From positions 682,001 through 746,000 of the forward strand of contig NZ_JBHSNF010000001.1 of the NCBI RefSeq assembly GCF_042657065.1: 64,000 nucleotides of DNA, read 5' to 3'. The notes under the pieces are model-generated. The model was not told the origin of the DNA and did no database searches. It was given only the letters and a program-made list of their open reading frames with translations. Below, in pieces: positions 18,195 through 26,973 of this stretch (its first letter is position 1; the number at the start of each line of letters is the position of its first letter). The DNA comes from Rhodanobacter ginsengisoli (GTDB lineage Bacteria; Pseudomonadota; Gammaproteobacteria; Xanthomonadales; Rhodanobacteraceae). The position numbers and the translations under genes were made by a program.

Positions 18195-19235
18195 TCAAAG
18201 CTGGCCGATCACCCACTGCACCAGCAGGCTGCTCACCGCCACCGCAATCCACACACCGAGGCCCAGCAGGATCGGTCGCACGCCGGTGGATGCCATCTTG
18301 CGCAGGTTGGCCGACAGGCCGATCGCGGTCAGCGCCACGATGATCAGGAACTCGGCCAGCATATGGATGGCCGGCTGGATCGCCACCGGAATCAGCCCCA
18401 CGGTGCGGATGCCAGAGGCAACCAGGAACCACAGGATGAACCACGGGAAGATGCTGGCCAGGCTGAAGTGGCCGACGCTGCCCGCCTGCTTGTGACGACG
18501 CTTTTCGCCAGCGGCCACCACCAGCGCCAGTACCAGGCTCACCGGGATGATCAGGGTGGCGCGGGTCAGCTTGACGATGGTGGCGTAGTCGCCGGCCACA
18601 TGGCTGTAGCTGTAGCCGGCGGCGACCACCGAGGAGGTGTCGTTGATCGCGGTACCCGCCCACAGGCCGAAGCCCAGGTCGGACATGTGCATCAGGTGGC
18701 CGAGCAGCGGGAACAGCAGCACCGCGACCAGGTTGAACAGGAAGATGGTGGAGATCGCGAACGCGGTATCGTGGTCGTCGGGGCGGATGATCGGCGTGAT
18801 CGCCGCGATCGCCGAGCCGCCGCAAATCGCGGTGCCCACGCCGATCAGGATCTTCAGCTTGTCGTGCACGCCGAGCCAGCGGCCCAGCAACCAGGCCGCG
18901 AAGAACGCCGTACTCATGGTGACCGCGGTAACTGCCAGCGACTGCACGCCGGTTTTCGCGACCTGACCCAGGCTCAAGCCAAAGCCCAGCGCGATGATCG
19001 ACCATTGCAGCACCTGCTTGCCGCCGAACTGGATGCCGGGAGTGAAGATCTCGCCCGGTGTGAACAGGTTGCGTACCACGATACCCAGCACGATGCCGAA
19101 CACCGGGCCGCCGATCAGCGGCACCCGGCGTCCCAGCAGCAAGGCCAGCAGGCCGATCGCCAGCGCCAGCAACAGGCCGGGGAGGCGACTGCGCATGCTG
19201 GGATGAATGACGGCGGCAATGGATGGGGTGTTCAT
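18195..19235 (-). CDS. yeiH: YeiH/UPF0324 family putative sulfate exporter
   Basis: 346 residues, about ten membrane helices. GTAICGGSAIAAITPII and WAGTAINDTSSVVAAGYSYS are signatures of the UPF0324/YeiH family, linked elsewhere to sulfate/sulfite efflux. The gene is divergent from a LysR regulator, the same arrangement as yeiH-yeiE in enterics, where YeiE responds to sulfite. The start at 19235 is the first Met of the conserved region. The substrate is inferred from the family and neighbour only. Confidence 0.88.
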   Translation of the reverse strand: MNTPSIAAVIHPSMRSRLPGLLLALAIGLLALLLGRRVPLIGGPVFGIVLGIVVRNLFTPGEIFTPGIQFGGKQVLQWSIIALGFGLSLGQVAKTGVQSLAVTAVTMSTAFFAAWLLGRWLGVHDKLKILIGVGTAICGGSAIAAITPIIRPDDHDTAFAISTIFLFNLVAVLLFPLLGHLMHMSDLGFGLWAGTAINDTSSVVAAGYSYSHVAGDYATIVKLTRATLIIPVSLVLALVVAAGEKRRHKQAGSVGHFSLASIFPWFILWFLVASGIRTVGLIPVAIQPAIHMLAEFLIIVALTAIGLSANLRKMASTGVRPILLGLGVWIAVAVSSLLVQWVIGQL

Positions 19236-19274
19236 GGGTGGACTCCGGCGATTCGCGCATTGTCCGCGTCGCCA

Positions 19275-19305
19275 CCCATCAGGAAAACTTGGAATATCTG
19301 ATGGG
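19275..19305. promoter_or_regulatory. candidate LysR-type operator between yeiH and its regulator
   Basis: A perfect 8-bp inverted repeat, CCCATCAG (19275-19282) and CTGATGGG (19298-19305), is separated by 15 bp in the 87-bp divergent intergenic region. An overlapping second repeat, ATATC and GATAT, lies at 19294-19309. The size fits a LysR dimer site. Confidence 0.6.
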
Positions 19306-19322
19306 ATATATAAAATGCGCTG

Positions 19323-20225
19323 ATGATAAACATCAGCCCGCGCCAACTCGAGGTATTCGTTCAGATCGCGCTGCTTGGCAGCGTGCGCGCCGCCGCCGAA
19401 CGTCTGCACCTGACCCAGCCGGCCGCCAGCATGGCGCTGGCCGAAATGGAGCGGCAGCTGGATGCGCCGGTATTCGCGCGTGAACGCGGCCGCCTGCGCC
19501 TGAATGCGCGCGGGCGCGAGCTGCTGCCGCTGGCGCAGGAGTTGCTGGAGCGGCATGCCGAGTTCGGCCGGCGCGGCAGCGAGGATGGCGCGGTGCTGGG
19601 CGGCGAGTTGCGCATCGGTGCCAGCAACACGGTCGGCAACTATCGGGTGGGCGAGCTGCTGGGCCCATTCGTTCGTGCGCATCCGCAGGTGGCGATCCGG
19701 TTGCGTGTGGCGAACACCGAAGCGATCGCTGCCGGCGTGCTCGATCACAGCCTGGACATCGGCTGCGTCGAAGGGCCGGTTACCCATCCGATGCTGGAAG
19801 TGCGGCCGTGGCGTGACGACTTGCTGGTGGTGTGTGCGGCGCCGGAGCACCCGCTGGCGCGCAAGCGCAGCCTGAAGCCGGCGGACTTCGCCGGTGCGCG
19901 CTGGGTGCTGCGCGAGCCGGGATCGGCCACGCGAGCGACCAGCGAGCGCGTGCTGGCGCAACTGCCGCCCGGCGAAACCGTGCTGGAGCTGGATCAGATC
20001 GAAGCGATCAAGCAGGTAGTGGTGGCAGGGCTGGGGATCGCCTGCCTGCCTGCCGTGGCGGTCACCGACGCGCTGGCGACGGGGCGCCTGAAGGCGCTGA
20101 AAACCCCGTTCCTCGATCTGCATCGGAAGCTTTCGTTGCTGCTGCACAAGCAGAAATATCGCGGTGCCCTGCTCGATGCGTTTCTGGCGTTGAGCGATTC
20201 CGGCGACACCGGCTCGGGTGGGTGA
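19323..20225 (+). CDS. LysR-family regulator, YeiE-like
   Basis: 300 residues: an N-terminal winged helix-turn-helix (RQLEVFVQIALLGSVRAAAERLHLTQPAAS) and a C-terminal substrate-binding domain. It is divergent from the YeiH exporter. YeiE of enterics is a sulfite-responsive LysR regulator with this gene arrangement, so a YeiE-like role is the simplest reading. It likely binds the inverted repeat at 19275-19305 and controls itself and yeiH. Confidence 0.9.
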   Translation: MINISPRQLEVFVQIALLGSVRAAAERLHLTQPAASMALAEMERQLDAPVFARERGRLRLNARGRELLPLAQELLERHAEFGRRGSEDGAVLGGELRIGASNTVGNYRVGELLGPFVRAHPQVAIRLRVANTEAIAAGVLDHSLDIGCVEGPVTHPMLEVRPWRDDLLVVCAAPEHPLARKRSLKPADFAGARWVLREPGSATRATSERVLAQLPPGETVLELDQIEAIKQVVVAGLGIACLPAVAVTDALATGRLKALKTPFLDLHRKLSLLLHKQKYRGALLDAFLALSDSGDTGSGG

Positions 20226-20285
20226 GCGCGTCCCGGGCGAAACGCGATCGATACACGGGCCATGCTGCGCGGAAGATGGAAAGCG

Positions 20286-22031
20286 TCAGGCGGGCAGCAG
20301 TGCGTTGACGATGTCGTTCAGCAGTGCCTCGGCCTGTTCGTGGGTATGCACGCGCAACAATTGCGCGGCGTGACGGCGCAGATGGGCGCGGTCGAGCGTG
20401 GCAAGACGGTCGCGGACATGCAGGATCTGGCTCGGGTGCATGCTGAATTCGTTGAGACCCAGCAACAGCAGCAACGAGGTGAAATTCACGTCGCCGGCGA
20501 TTTCGCCACACAGGCTGACCGGCTTCTTCGCCCGGCGACCGGCGCTGATGACATGCGAGAGCAGGCGCAGAAAGGCCGGCTGCAGCGGGTTGTAGATGTT
20601 TTCCAGGGCGTCATTGCCACGATCGGCGGCGAGTACGTACTGGGCCAGGTCATTGGTGCCGATCGAGAGGAAGTCCGAGTACTCCAGCAGTGCGCGCACG
20701 TTGATGGCAGCGGCGGGCACCTCGATCATCGCACCCAGCGGCAGCTTCTCCGGCAGGTCGATGTTCTCGCGTTTCAGTTCCTGCCGTGCCAGCTTGAACA
20801 GCGTGCGCACCGCGATCATCTCGTCCGGCTGGGTCACCATTGGCACCAGCACGCGCACCGGGCCGTAACAGGCGGCGCGCAGGATCGCGCGGATCTGGGT
20901 GGAGAACACCGCAGGATGGCGCAGCGACAGTCGCACGCCCCGCACGCCCAGCGCCGGGTTCTCCTCGCCGCGGGTGGCCAGGCCGGCGGCATCGGCCTTG
21001 TCGGCGCCCAGGTCCATGGTACGGATGGTGACCGGCAGGCCACCCATGCCCAGCACCAGATCCCGATACGCATTGAACTGCTCGTCTTCGGAGGGTAGTG
21101 CCCGCTTGCGGAGAAACAGGAACTCGGTGCGGTACAGACCGACCCCGTCGGCCCCGCGGGCGCGTGCCATCGCCACGTCGGTGATGGTCTCGGCATTGGC
21201 CAGCAGGCAGACGTCGACCCCATCACGGGTGCGCGAAGGTGCATTCGCCAGCTTGGCCAGGCGGCGCCCCTCGTTGGCGGCCTCGCGCTGCCAGGCGCGG
21301 TAATGCGACAGGTCCTGGGCGGTCGGATGCACCACCGCCTCGCCGCGCTCGGCGTCGAGCAGGATCAGGTCGTCGTCGTGGATGTTGGACAGCGCGTCGC
21401 GGGTGCCGACCAGCATCGGCAGGCCCAGGCTGCGGGCCAGGATCGCGCTGTGCGAATAGGCGCTGCCGGAGCTGCCGACCACGCCGAGCAGGCCGTTGCC
21501 GGCCAGCTGCGCCATGTCGCCCGGCGCCACGCTGTCGGCGATCAGGATCTCGCCGACCCGGGCCGCCAGCTTGCGCTCCTCCGGGCTGGTCTGCCGCTGC
21601 AGCGCGGAGATGACCCGGTTGATCACCTGCTCGACATCTTCCTTGCGGCTGCGCAGGTAGGGGTCGTCCATCGCCTCGAACACGGCGGACAGCCGGTCGC
21701 GCTGCTTCTTCAGTGCGGCGCCGGGACGGTAGTGGCCGATCCGCACCAGATCGTCCAGCCCGCGCAGCAGTTCCGCGTCATCCAGCAGCAGGCTGTGGGC
21801 GTCGATGAATTCGTTGACCTCGCGCGCCAGCGCGCCGTGCAGCTTGCCGCGCAGCTCGCGCAGTTCCTGCCGCGCCGTGTCCAGCGCCTGGTGCAGCAGT
21901 TGCAGCTCGCCCTCGATCTCTTCCTCGGCCAGCGGACGCGTGTCGACGGTGTAGCGACTGGGCTGTACCAGCCGGGCACGGCCAAGGGCCATGCCGTGGG
22001 CTGCCACCGTTCCGCTGAGCACCTGCCTCAT
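20286..22031 (-). CDS. ptsI: PTS enzyme I (phosphoenolpyruvate-protein phosphotransferase)
   Basis: 581 residues. N-terminal HPr-binding and phosphohistidine domains with His194 in SAYSHSAILARSLGLPML, then the PEP-binding barrel with YRTEFLFL, IRTMDLGADK and CGEIAGD. It transfers phosphate from PEP to HPr. There is no N-terminal GAF domain, so it is not the PtsP (EI-Ntr) type. The ATG at 22031 is chosen because homology begins there; the frame is open farther upstream. Neighbours supply HPr and an EIIA but no sugar permease. Confidence 0.95.
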   Translation of the reverse strand: MRQVLSGTVAAHGMALGRARLVQPSRYTVDTRPLAEEEIEGELQLLHQALDTARQELRELRGKLHGALAREVNEFIDAHSLLLDDAELLRGLDDLVRIGHYRPGAALKKQRDRLSAVFEAMDDPYLRSRKEDVEQVINRVISALQRQTSPEERKLAARVGEILIADSVAPGDMAQLAGNGLLGVVGSSGSAYSHSAILARSLGLPMLVGTRDALSNIHDDDLILLDAERGEAVVHPTAQDLSHYRAWQREAANEGRRLAKLANAPSRTRDGVDVCLLANAETITDVAMARARGADGVGLYRTEFLFLRKRALPSEDEQFNAYRDLVLGMGGLPVTIRTMDLGADKADAAGLATRGEENPALGVRGVRLSLRHPAVFSTQIRAILRAACYGPVRVLVPMVTQPDEMIAVRTLFKLARQELKRENIDLPEKLPLGAMIEVPAAAINVRALLEYSDFLSIGTNDLAQYVLAADRGNDALENIYNPLQPAFLRLLSHVISAGRRAKKPVSLCGEIAGDVNFTSLLLLLGLNEFSMHPSQILHVRDRLATLDRAHLRRHAAQLLRVHTHEQAEALLNDIVNALLPA

Positions 22032-22203
22032 GGCCTGGCTCCGGCGGGCGGACGAATGCGGTGCGGGGAGTGCGGCATCGAAAGCGTCGGCCGGGCGCGA
22101 TCGACAGCCGGACGGCCGCCTCCGTGCAAGCGGCCCGTACCCATTTCCGGCGACCTCGGGGAGGTTGCCTTGCGGGGTTTGCGATGTCCGATTCCCGGTT
22201 CCA

Positions 22204-22473
22204 TTACGCTCCTTCGTCGAATTTCCGTTCAAACAGTTCAGCTACCGCGCCGATGGCGGAGGCCTCGTCCGGCCCGTCGGCGCGGATGGTCAGCACCGTG
22301 CCGATACCGGCTGACAGCATCATGACGCCCATGATGCTCTGCGCGTTGACCTCGCGATTCTTGCTTACCAGCCATACAGTGGATTTGAAGCCCTGCACCA
22401 GTTGCACCAGTTTGGCGGATGCGCGGGCGTGCAGGCCGAGCTTGTTGGATACGACGATTTCTTGTTCAAGCAT
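22204..22473 (-). CDS. ptsH: HPr phosphocarrier protein
   Basis: 89 residues with both regulatory sites: His15 in GLHARASAKLV, phosphorylated by EI, and Ser46 in NAQSIMG, the target of HPr kinase. Having Ser46 together with hprK nearby shows a regulatory PTS of the kind common in non-enteric proteobacteria. It starts 8 bp after the EIIA gene stop. Confidence 0.96.
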   Translation of the reverse strand: MLEQEIVVSNKLGLHARASAKLVQLVQGFKSTVWLVSKNREVNAQSIMGVMMLSAGIGTVLTIRADGPDEASAIGAVAELFERKFDEGA

Positions 22474-22481
22474 GGTTAAAG

Positions 22482-22874
22482 TCAGGCATGGTCGATGAAG
22501 ATTCCTCCGCGGCCACCGCTGGCCGCGATTTCGGCCAGTTCATCCAGTGGTTTTTCCGCATAGTTGAGTACGCGCAGCAGCATCGGCAGGTTGAGGCCCG
22601 ATACGCAGTGAAGATGGACGCCGAGGGCGCCCAGGGAAAGCCCGATATTGCACGGGGTGGCGCCGTAGAGGTCGGCCAGGATCAGCACGCCCTCGCCCTG
22701 GTCGAGTTCGCGTGCGTGGTGGGCGGTGAGTGTGCGCATCACGTCTGGGTCGGCGTGCGGCGGCACTTCCACCGCGGCGACCCTCAACGGCAGTTTCGGC
22801 ATCACGTGGTGCGCGGCGGAAATCAGCGCCTTGCCGACTGCCTCGTGGGTCATCAACAGCACGCCGACGCTCAT
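22482..22874 (-). CDS. PTS EIIA component, mannose family
   Basis: 130 residues with the EIIA-Man fold: phosphoacceptor His10 in LLMTHEAVG, then GVLILADLYGATPCN and SGLNLPMLLRVL. No EIIB, EIIC or EIID genes are present in the window, so it most likely serves as the terminal phosphate acceptor of a regulatory chain rather than in sugar uptake. It lies 46 bp after rapZ and 8 bp before HPr. Confidence 0.93.
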   Translation of the reverse strand: MSVGVLLMTHEAVGKALISAAHHVMPKLPLRVAAVEVPPHADPDVMRTLTAHHARELDQGEGVLILADLYGATPCNIGLSLGALGVHLHCVSGLNLPMLLRVLNYAEKPLDELAEIAASGGRGGIFIDHA

Positions 22875-22920
22875 GTCTGCCGACCTTCGGGAGTGGGGTG
22901 GTGGTTCGAAGGCGCGGTCA

Positions 22921-23829
22921 TCATTCAAGCTCGCGGTGGAAGGTGAGTACGCCCTGGCGATGATCACGGTAATGGGCGGCGAGCTTTTCGACCAGGTAGA
23001 CCGAGCGATGCCGGCCGCCAGTGCAGCCGATCGAGACGGTCAGGTAACTGCGGTCGTCCTGCTCGAAGCGAGGCAGCCACTTGTCCAGCCAGTGTGCGGT
23101 ATCGGCAAAGTATTCGCCCACCAGCGGCTCGCTGTCGAGGAATTCACGCACCGGGGCATCCTTGCCTGACAGGGGGCGCAGATGGGCCTGCCAGTGGGGG
23201 TTGGGCAGGCAGCGTGCGTCGAACACGAAGTCGGCATCCAGCGGCAGCCCGCGACGGAACGCGAAGGACTCGAACATCAGGGTCAGTCCCTCGGTCGCCT
23301 GCGCATAACCGGTGGCGACGAGGCGGCGCAACTGATGCACATTGAGATCGCTGGAGTCGATCACCTTCTCGGCAATCCCCATCAGCGGGCGCAGCAGCCG
23401 GCGTTCCTCGGCGATCGCATCGGCCAGCGACAGCCCCTGCGCGGCCAGCGGATGGCGCCGGCGGGTCTCCGAATAACGCTTGATCAGCACCTCATCGCGG
23501 CAATCCAGGAAGATCAGGTGCACCTGCACGCCGGCGGCGGCCAGCCCCGACAGTACGGTCGGCATCTGGGTGAAATCGACGCTGCGGTTGCGCACGTCGA
23601 CACCCACCGCGATGCGCTGATGCTTCTGGCTGCCGCTTCCTTCGATGACCGCGTTCACCAGTTGCGGCAGCAGGGCCGAGGGGAGGTTGTCGACGCAGTA
23701 GAACTCCAGGTCTTCCAGCGCGCGCAAGGCCACGGTCTTGCCGCCGCCGGACAGGCCGCTGAGCACGATCAGGTGGATGTCGCGTGGATCGACCCGCGGG
23801 TCGAGCTGGGAAGTCTTGTGCTCGCTCAT
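22921..23829 (-). CDS. rapZ: RapZ (RNase adapter protein, YvcJ family)
   Basis: 302 residues. Walker A GLSGGGKT (25-32) opens the N-terminal nucleotide-binding domain, followed by ALRALEDLEFYCVDNLP. The C-terminal half holds the RNA-binding/sensor region with SIGCTGGRHRSVYLVE. In enterics RapZ guides GlmZ sRNA to RNase E to tune glucosamine-6-phosphate synthesis. The gene starts 4 bp after the hprK stop, so the two are probably coupled. Confidence 0.95.
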   Translation of the reverse strand: MSEHKTSQLDPRVDPRDIHLIVLSGLSGGGKTVALRALEDLEFYCVDNLPSALLPQLVNAVIEGSGSQKHQRIAVGVDVRNRSVDFTQMPTVLSGLAAAGVQVHLIFLDCRDEVLIKRYSETRRRHPLAAQGLSLADAIAEERRLLRPLMGIAEKVIDSSDLNVHQLRRLVATGYAQATEGLTLMFESFAFRRGLPLDADFVFDARCLPNPHWQAHLRPLSGKDAPVREFLDSEPLVGEYFADTAHWLDKWLPRFEQDDRSYLTVSIGCTGGRHRSVYLVEKLAAHYRDHRQGVLTFHRELE

Positions 23830-23833
23830 GCAT

Positions 23834-24784
23834 TCACCATGGAGGCAGCCGACGCAGCTGATGCGCCTGGCGGTCAATGAAGGTCTGTGCCGGATCGATG
23901 CCCTTGCTCTTCAGCGCGTGGCTACGCACCGCCGCTTCCACCAGCACCGCGATGTTGCGTCCGGAGGCCACCGGAATGGTGATCATGGGCATCGGCACGT
24001 CGAGGATCTGACGGTGACCGATGTCGCCGGTCAGACGAGTCAGTGCATCGGTTTCCTCGCCGTCGCGCAAGGGCTTGAGGTGAACCACCAGGCGCAGGTA
24101 CTTGGATGCCTTGACCGACATGTGGCCGAACATCTCGCGTACGTTGAGCACGCCCAGACCGCGCACTTCCAGCAAGTCCTGCAGCAGCTCCGGGCAGGTG
24201 CCGTCGATCACGTCGGGCGCGATCAGGGTGAATTCGGTGGCGTCGTCGGCGACCAGCCGGTGGCCGCGGCTGATCAGTTCCAGCGCCAGCTCGCTCTTGC
24301 CCGATCCGGCCTCGCCGGTAATCAGCACGCCGATCGAGAAGACCTCGAGGAACACGCCGTGCAGGGTGGTCTTCGCCGCCAGGATGCGTGCCAGGTGGTA
24401 TTGCAGGTAGGTGAGCAACTCATGCCCGCGCTTGGGACTGATCCACAGCGGGGTGTTGGTTTCCTCGGCGACCTCGCGCAGATCGGCAGGAACCGTCTGG
24501 TCCTTGGTCACGATCAGCGCCACCGGCTGGTAGGCGGCGACCTTGTGCATGACCTCCCAGCGCTGGCGCGAATCCAGCCCATCCAGATAGTTCAGCTCTT
24601 CGGAGCCGATGATCTGGATCTTGTTCGGGTAGATGACGTTGAGGTAGCCGATCAGGGACGGCCGGCGCGACTGGGTCGCGCCCGGCTCGAGCGCGCGCGA
24701 TTCCCCGCGCATGCCGGACAGCCAGCGCAGGCCCATGCGTTCGTGGACGCCATCGTAGAGTTGTCGCGCGCTGATCCGATCCAA
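23834..24784 (-). CDS. hprK: HPr kinase/phosphorylase
   Basis: 316 residues with Walker A GEAGSGKSEL (Lys about 163), then RGHRLVADD and the family signature LEVRGLGVLNVREMFG. It phosphorylates and dephosphorylates Ser46 of HPr in response to metabolites. A TTG at 24784 is chosen: the protein then starts at the conserved DRISARQLYD and GAGGG lies 6 bp upstream. An ATG at 24841 would add 19 unrelated residues. ptsN, usual between hpf and hprK in proteobacteria, is missing. Confidence 0.93.
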   Translation of the reverse strand: MDRISARQLYDGVHERMGLRWLSGMRGESRALEPGATQSRRPSLIGYLNVIYPNKIQIIGSEELNYLDGLDSRQRWEVMHKVAAYQPVALIVTKDQTVPADLREVAEETNTPLWISPKRGHELLTYLQYHLARILAAKTTLHGVFLEVFSIGVLITGEAGSGKSELALELISRGHRLVADDATEFTLIAPDVIDGTCPELLQDLLEVRGLGVLNVREMFGHMSVKASKYLRLVVHLKPLRDGEETDALTRLTGDIGHRQILDVPMPMITIPVASGRNIAVLVEAAVRSHALKSKGIDPAQTFIDRQAHQLRRLPPW

Positions 24785-24876
24785 GCAAGGCCCTCGTGCC
24801 GCATGGTGAGCCCGGATGGGCGACTGCGGCGACGCGACCATTGTGCCAGCTTGGACGGGAACGGGTGTTCAGAAAG

Positions 24877-24905
24877 GAAAAAGCCCGCCCCGGAAGGGGG
24901 CGGGC
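24877..24905 (-). terminator. intrinsic terminator downstream of hpf
   Basis: A 9-bp GC stem, GCCCGCCCC (24883-24891) with GGGGCGGGC (24897-24905), has a 5-base loop and is followed on the minus strand by five T residues. It lies between hpf and hprK, so rpoN-hpf transcripts should end here, wholly or partly. Confidence 0.88.
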
Positions 24906-24916
24906 CGTGGCGGGAC

Positions 24917-25240
24917 TCAGCCGTACAGGCGGGCTTCGCGTGCTTCCTGCTGATGCTTGTCGCTGATCTTTTCGCGGTGCTTGCGCAACTGGCTGACCAG
25001 CTTGTCGAACACGATGTCGATCGACGCGTACATGTCCGGTTCGGCCGCTTCCGCATGCAGGGTGGTGCCGGTCACGCCCAGCGTGCCTTCGGCGCATTGC
25101 TGCAGTTTGTCGACGGACAGGACTATGACCAGACTGATCAGCTTGTCGTCGAGGCGCGTGAGGCGATCGAGCTTGGCGGTCGCGTGGTCGCGCAGGGCCT
25201 GGGTGACTTCGATCTGCTGGCCGCTGAGTTGGAATTGCAT
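24917..25240 (-). CDS. hpf: ribosome hibernation promoting factor (HPF/YfiA family)
   Basis: 107 residues, short HPF type. It starts MQFQLSGQQIEVTQALRDHA and has the conserved EPDMYASIDIVFDKLVSQLRKHREK region. It binds the 30S decoding centre and promotes inactive 100S ribosomes in stationary phase. It sits downstream of rpoN, the standard arrangement. Its own terminator follows at once, which separates it from hprK. Confidence 0.95.
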   Translation of the reverse strand: MQFQLSGQQIEVTQALRDHATAKLDRLTRLDDKLISLVIVLSVDKLQQCAEGTLGVTGTTLHAEAAEPDMYASIDIVFDKLVSQLRKHREKISDKHQQEAREARLYG

Positions 25241-25285
25241 AGTGCGCCTCCTGGGTGGTGCGTGCCGCCTTTCGGCGGCGGGGTG

Positions 25286-25318
25286 GATCGGCCATCCTCG
25301 TTGCGAGAGTGGCCGATC
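25286..25318. repeat. stem-loop between rpoN and hpf
   Basis: A perfect 9-bp inverted repeat, GATCGGCCA and TGGCCGATC, encloses a further CTCG/CGAG stem with a TTG loop. It lies 46-78 nt upstream of the hpf start on the minus strand. There is no T-run on the minus side, so it could be an mRNA leader hairpin or a processing site. A smaller palindrome, ATGATCTTTGATCAT, follows at 25334-25348. Confidence 0.55.
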
Positions 25319-25407
25319 ATCAATCATCTGTAATGATCTTTGATCATCCGTTACCGATATGAGAACGCTTTCGCATCAATCAAGTTCCTTCGCATCGGCG
25401 GCACGGC

Positions 25408-26868
25408 TCAGCCGGCACGCTGGCGTTCGCTGGAGGTGGGAATCCGCAGCCCCTCCCGGTATTTGGCGACGGTGCGGCGGGCCACCTGGATGCCCTTGCG
25501 TTGCAGCTCCTCGGCGATCGCCAGGTCGGACAGGGGTTTGCGGGCGTCCTCGGCGTCGATCAGCTTGCGCAGCATGGCCTGGATCGCGGTGGCCGAGGCG
25601 CTGCCGCCATCCTCGGTGGAGACCCCGCTGGAAAAGAAATACTTCAGCTCGAACGTGCCGCGCGGGGTATGCATGTACTTGCGCGTGGTGACGCGCGAGA
25701 TGGTGGACTCATGCATGCCCACTTCCTCGGCTACCTCGCGCAGCACCAGCGGGTGCATGGCTTCGGGGCCGTAGTCGAGGAAGGCGCTCTGCCGGCGCAC
25801 GATGGCGTCGGCTACCTTGAGCAGGGTCTCGGCGCGCGACTCCAGGCTCTTGATCAGCCAGCGTGCTTCCTGCAGCTGGCCGCGCATCCAGCTGGCGTCC
25901 TCGCCGCGGGCCTTGGCGATCAGGCCGCAGTAATGCTGGTTGAGCCCCAGTTTCGGCTGCGAGTCCGGATTGAGGCTGACCCGCCAGCGGCCACCGTCGC
26001 GCACCGCGTATACGTCCGGTGCCACGTATTCCACCGGGGTCGTGTCCAGCGCCGCGCCCGGGCGTGGATCGAGGCTGCGGATCAGCAAGGCGGCATCGGT
26101 CACATCGTTTTCGTCGGCACGCAGACGCCGCGCCAGGCGCGCAATGTCGTTGCGCGCAAGCAGTTCGAGCTCGCTGTCGACGATACGCAGGGCCAGCTCG
26201 CGCTGGGGGGTGTCCGGGGCGAACTGCTCCAGTTGCACGCGCAGGCAGTCGCGCAGGTCGAGGCTGCCCACGCCGGTGGGGTCGAAGCCCTGAAGCTGGC
26301 GCCGCACGGCCTCGATTTCCTCGATGCTGGCGTTCATGTCCGCCGGCAGTGCGACCAGGATCGCCTCCAGCCCTTCGACCAGATAGCCGGCGGGATTCAG
26401 CGCATCGATGAGCACGGTGGCGATCAGGTGTTCACGCGGATTGAACGAGGCCAGGTTCAGCTGCCACAACAGGTGCTGCTGCAGATTCTCCGGCGCGCTG
26501 TTCTGCGGTTCGAAATCGTCATCGCCGCGCGAGCCGGTGCCGCTGCTGCTCACGCTGTTGCTGGAAAAATCGATCGGCGACTCGGCGACTCCGCCGCCAT
26601 CCGCCCAATCGCCGGTTTCATCGTTGTCGTTTTCACGGTTGCCGGCGGCGGTCTCGGCACCCGAATATTCGCTTTCCGCTTCCGCGCCGTCGACCGACTC
26701 TTCGTCCTCGACTTCCTCGGCGAATTCCAGCAGCGGATTGCTTTCGGCGATCTGGCGCAGTTCGGCTTCCAGCTCCAGTTGCGACAGCTGCAGCAGACGA
26801 ATCGCCTGCTGCAATTGCGGCGTCAGCGTCAGCTGCTGGTGGAGGCGAAACTGCAGTGCGGGTTTCAT
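25408..26868 (-). CDS. rpoN: RNA polymerase sigma-54 factor
   Basis: 486 residues. The N-terminal activator-interacting region (LTPQLQQAIRLLQLSQLEL) is followed by an acidic region of variable length (about 60-120), the core-binding domain, the helix-turn-helix, and the RpoN box ARRTVAKYRE near the C-terminus. It directs RNA polymerase to -24/-12 promoters that need enhancer-binding proteins. The ATG at 26868 matches the usual MKPALQFR start. Confidence 0.97.
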   Translation of the reverse strand: MKPALQFRLHQQLTLTPQLQQAIRLLQLSQLELEAELRQIAESNPLLEFAEEVEDEESVDGAEAESEYSGAETAAGNRENDNDETGDWADGGGVAESPIDFSSNSVSSSGTGSRGDDDFEPQNSAPENLQQHLLWQLNLASFNPREHLIATVLIDALNPAGYLVEGLEAILVALPADMNASIEEIEAVRRQLQGFDPTGVGSLDLRDCLRVQLEQFAPDTPQRELALRIVDSELELLARNDIARLARRLRADENDVTDAALLIRSLDPRPGAALDTTPVEYVAPDVYAVRDGGRWRVSLNPDSQPKLGLNQHYCGLIAKARGEDASWMRGQLQEARWLIKSLESRAETLLKVADAIVRRQSAFLDYGPEAMHPLVLREVAEEVGMHESTISRVTTRKYMHTPRGTFELKYFFSSGVSTEDGGSASATAIQAMLRKLIDAEDARKPLSDLAIAEELQRKGIQVARRTVAKYREGLRIPTSSERQRAG

Positions 26869-26973
26869 ACCAGCCAGGTCGAAGGGACTTGCGACCATCC
26901 TAGCGCGTGGCCGCGGACGCGGCCATAGCCAGTGGCGGCAAATCGTGACGTGAAACAGCCCCGGAGCGCGCCT

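Noticed and set aside
20286..22232. longer enzyme I starting at 22232
   Set aside because: The extra 67 residues are low-complexity and unlike EI; homology starts at 22031 and HPr ends at 22204 within the extension.
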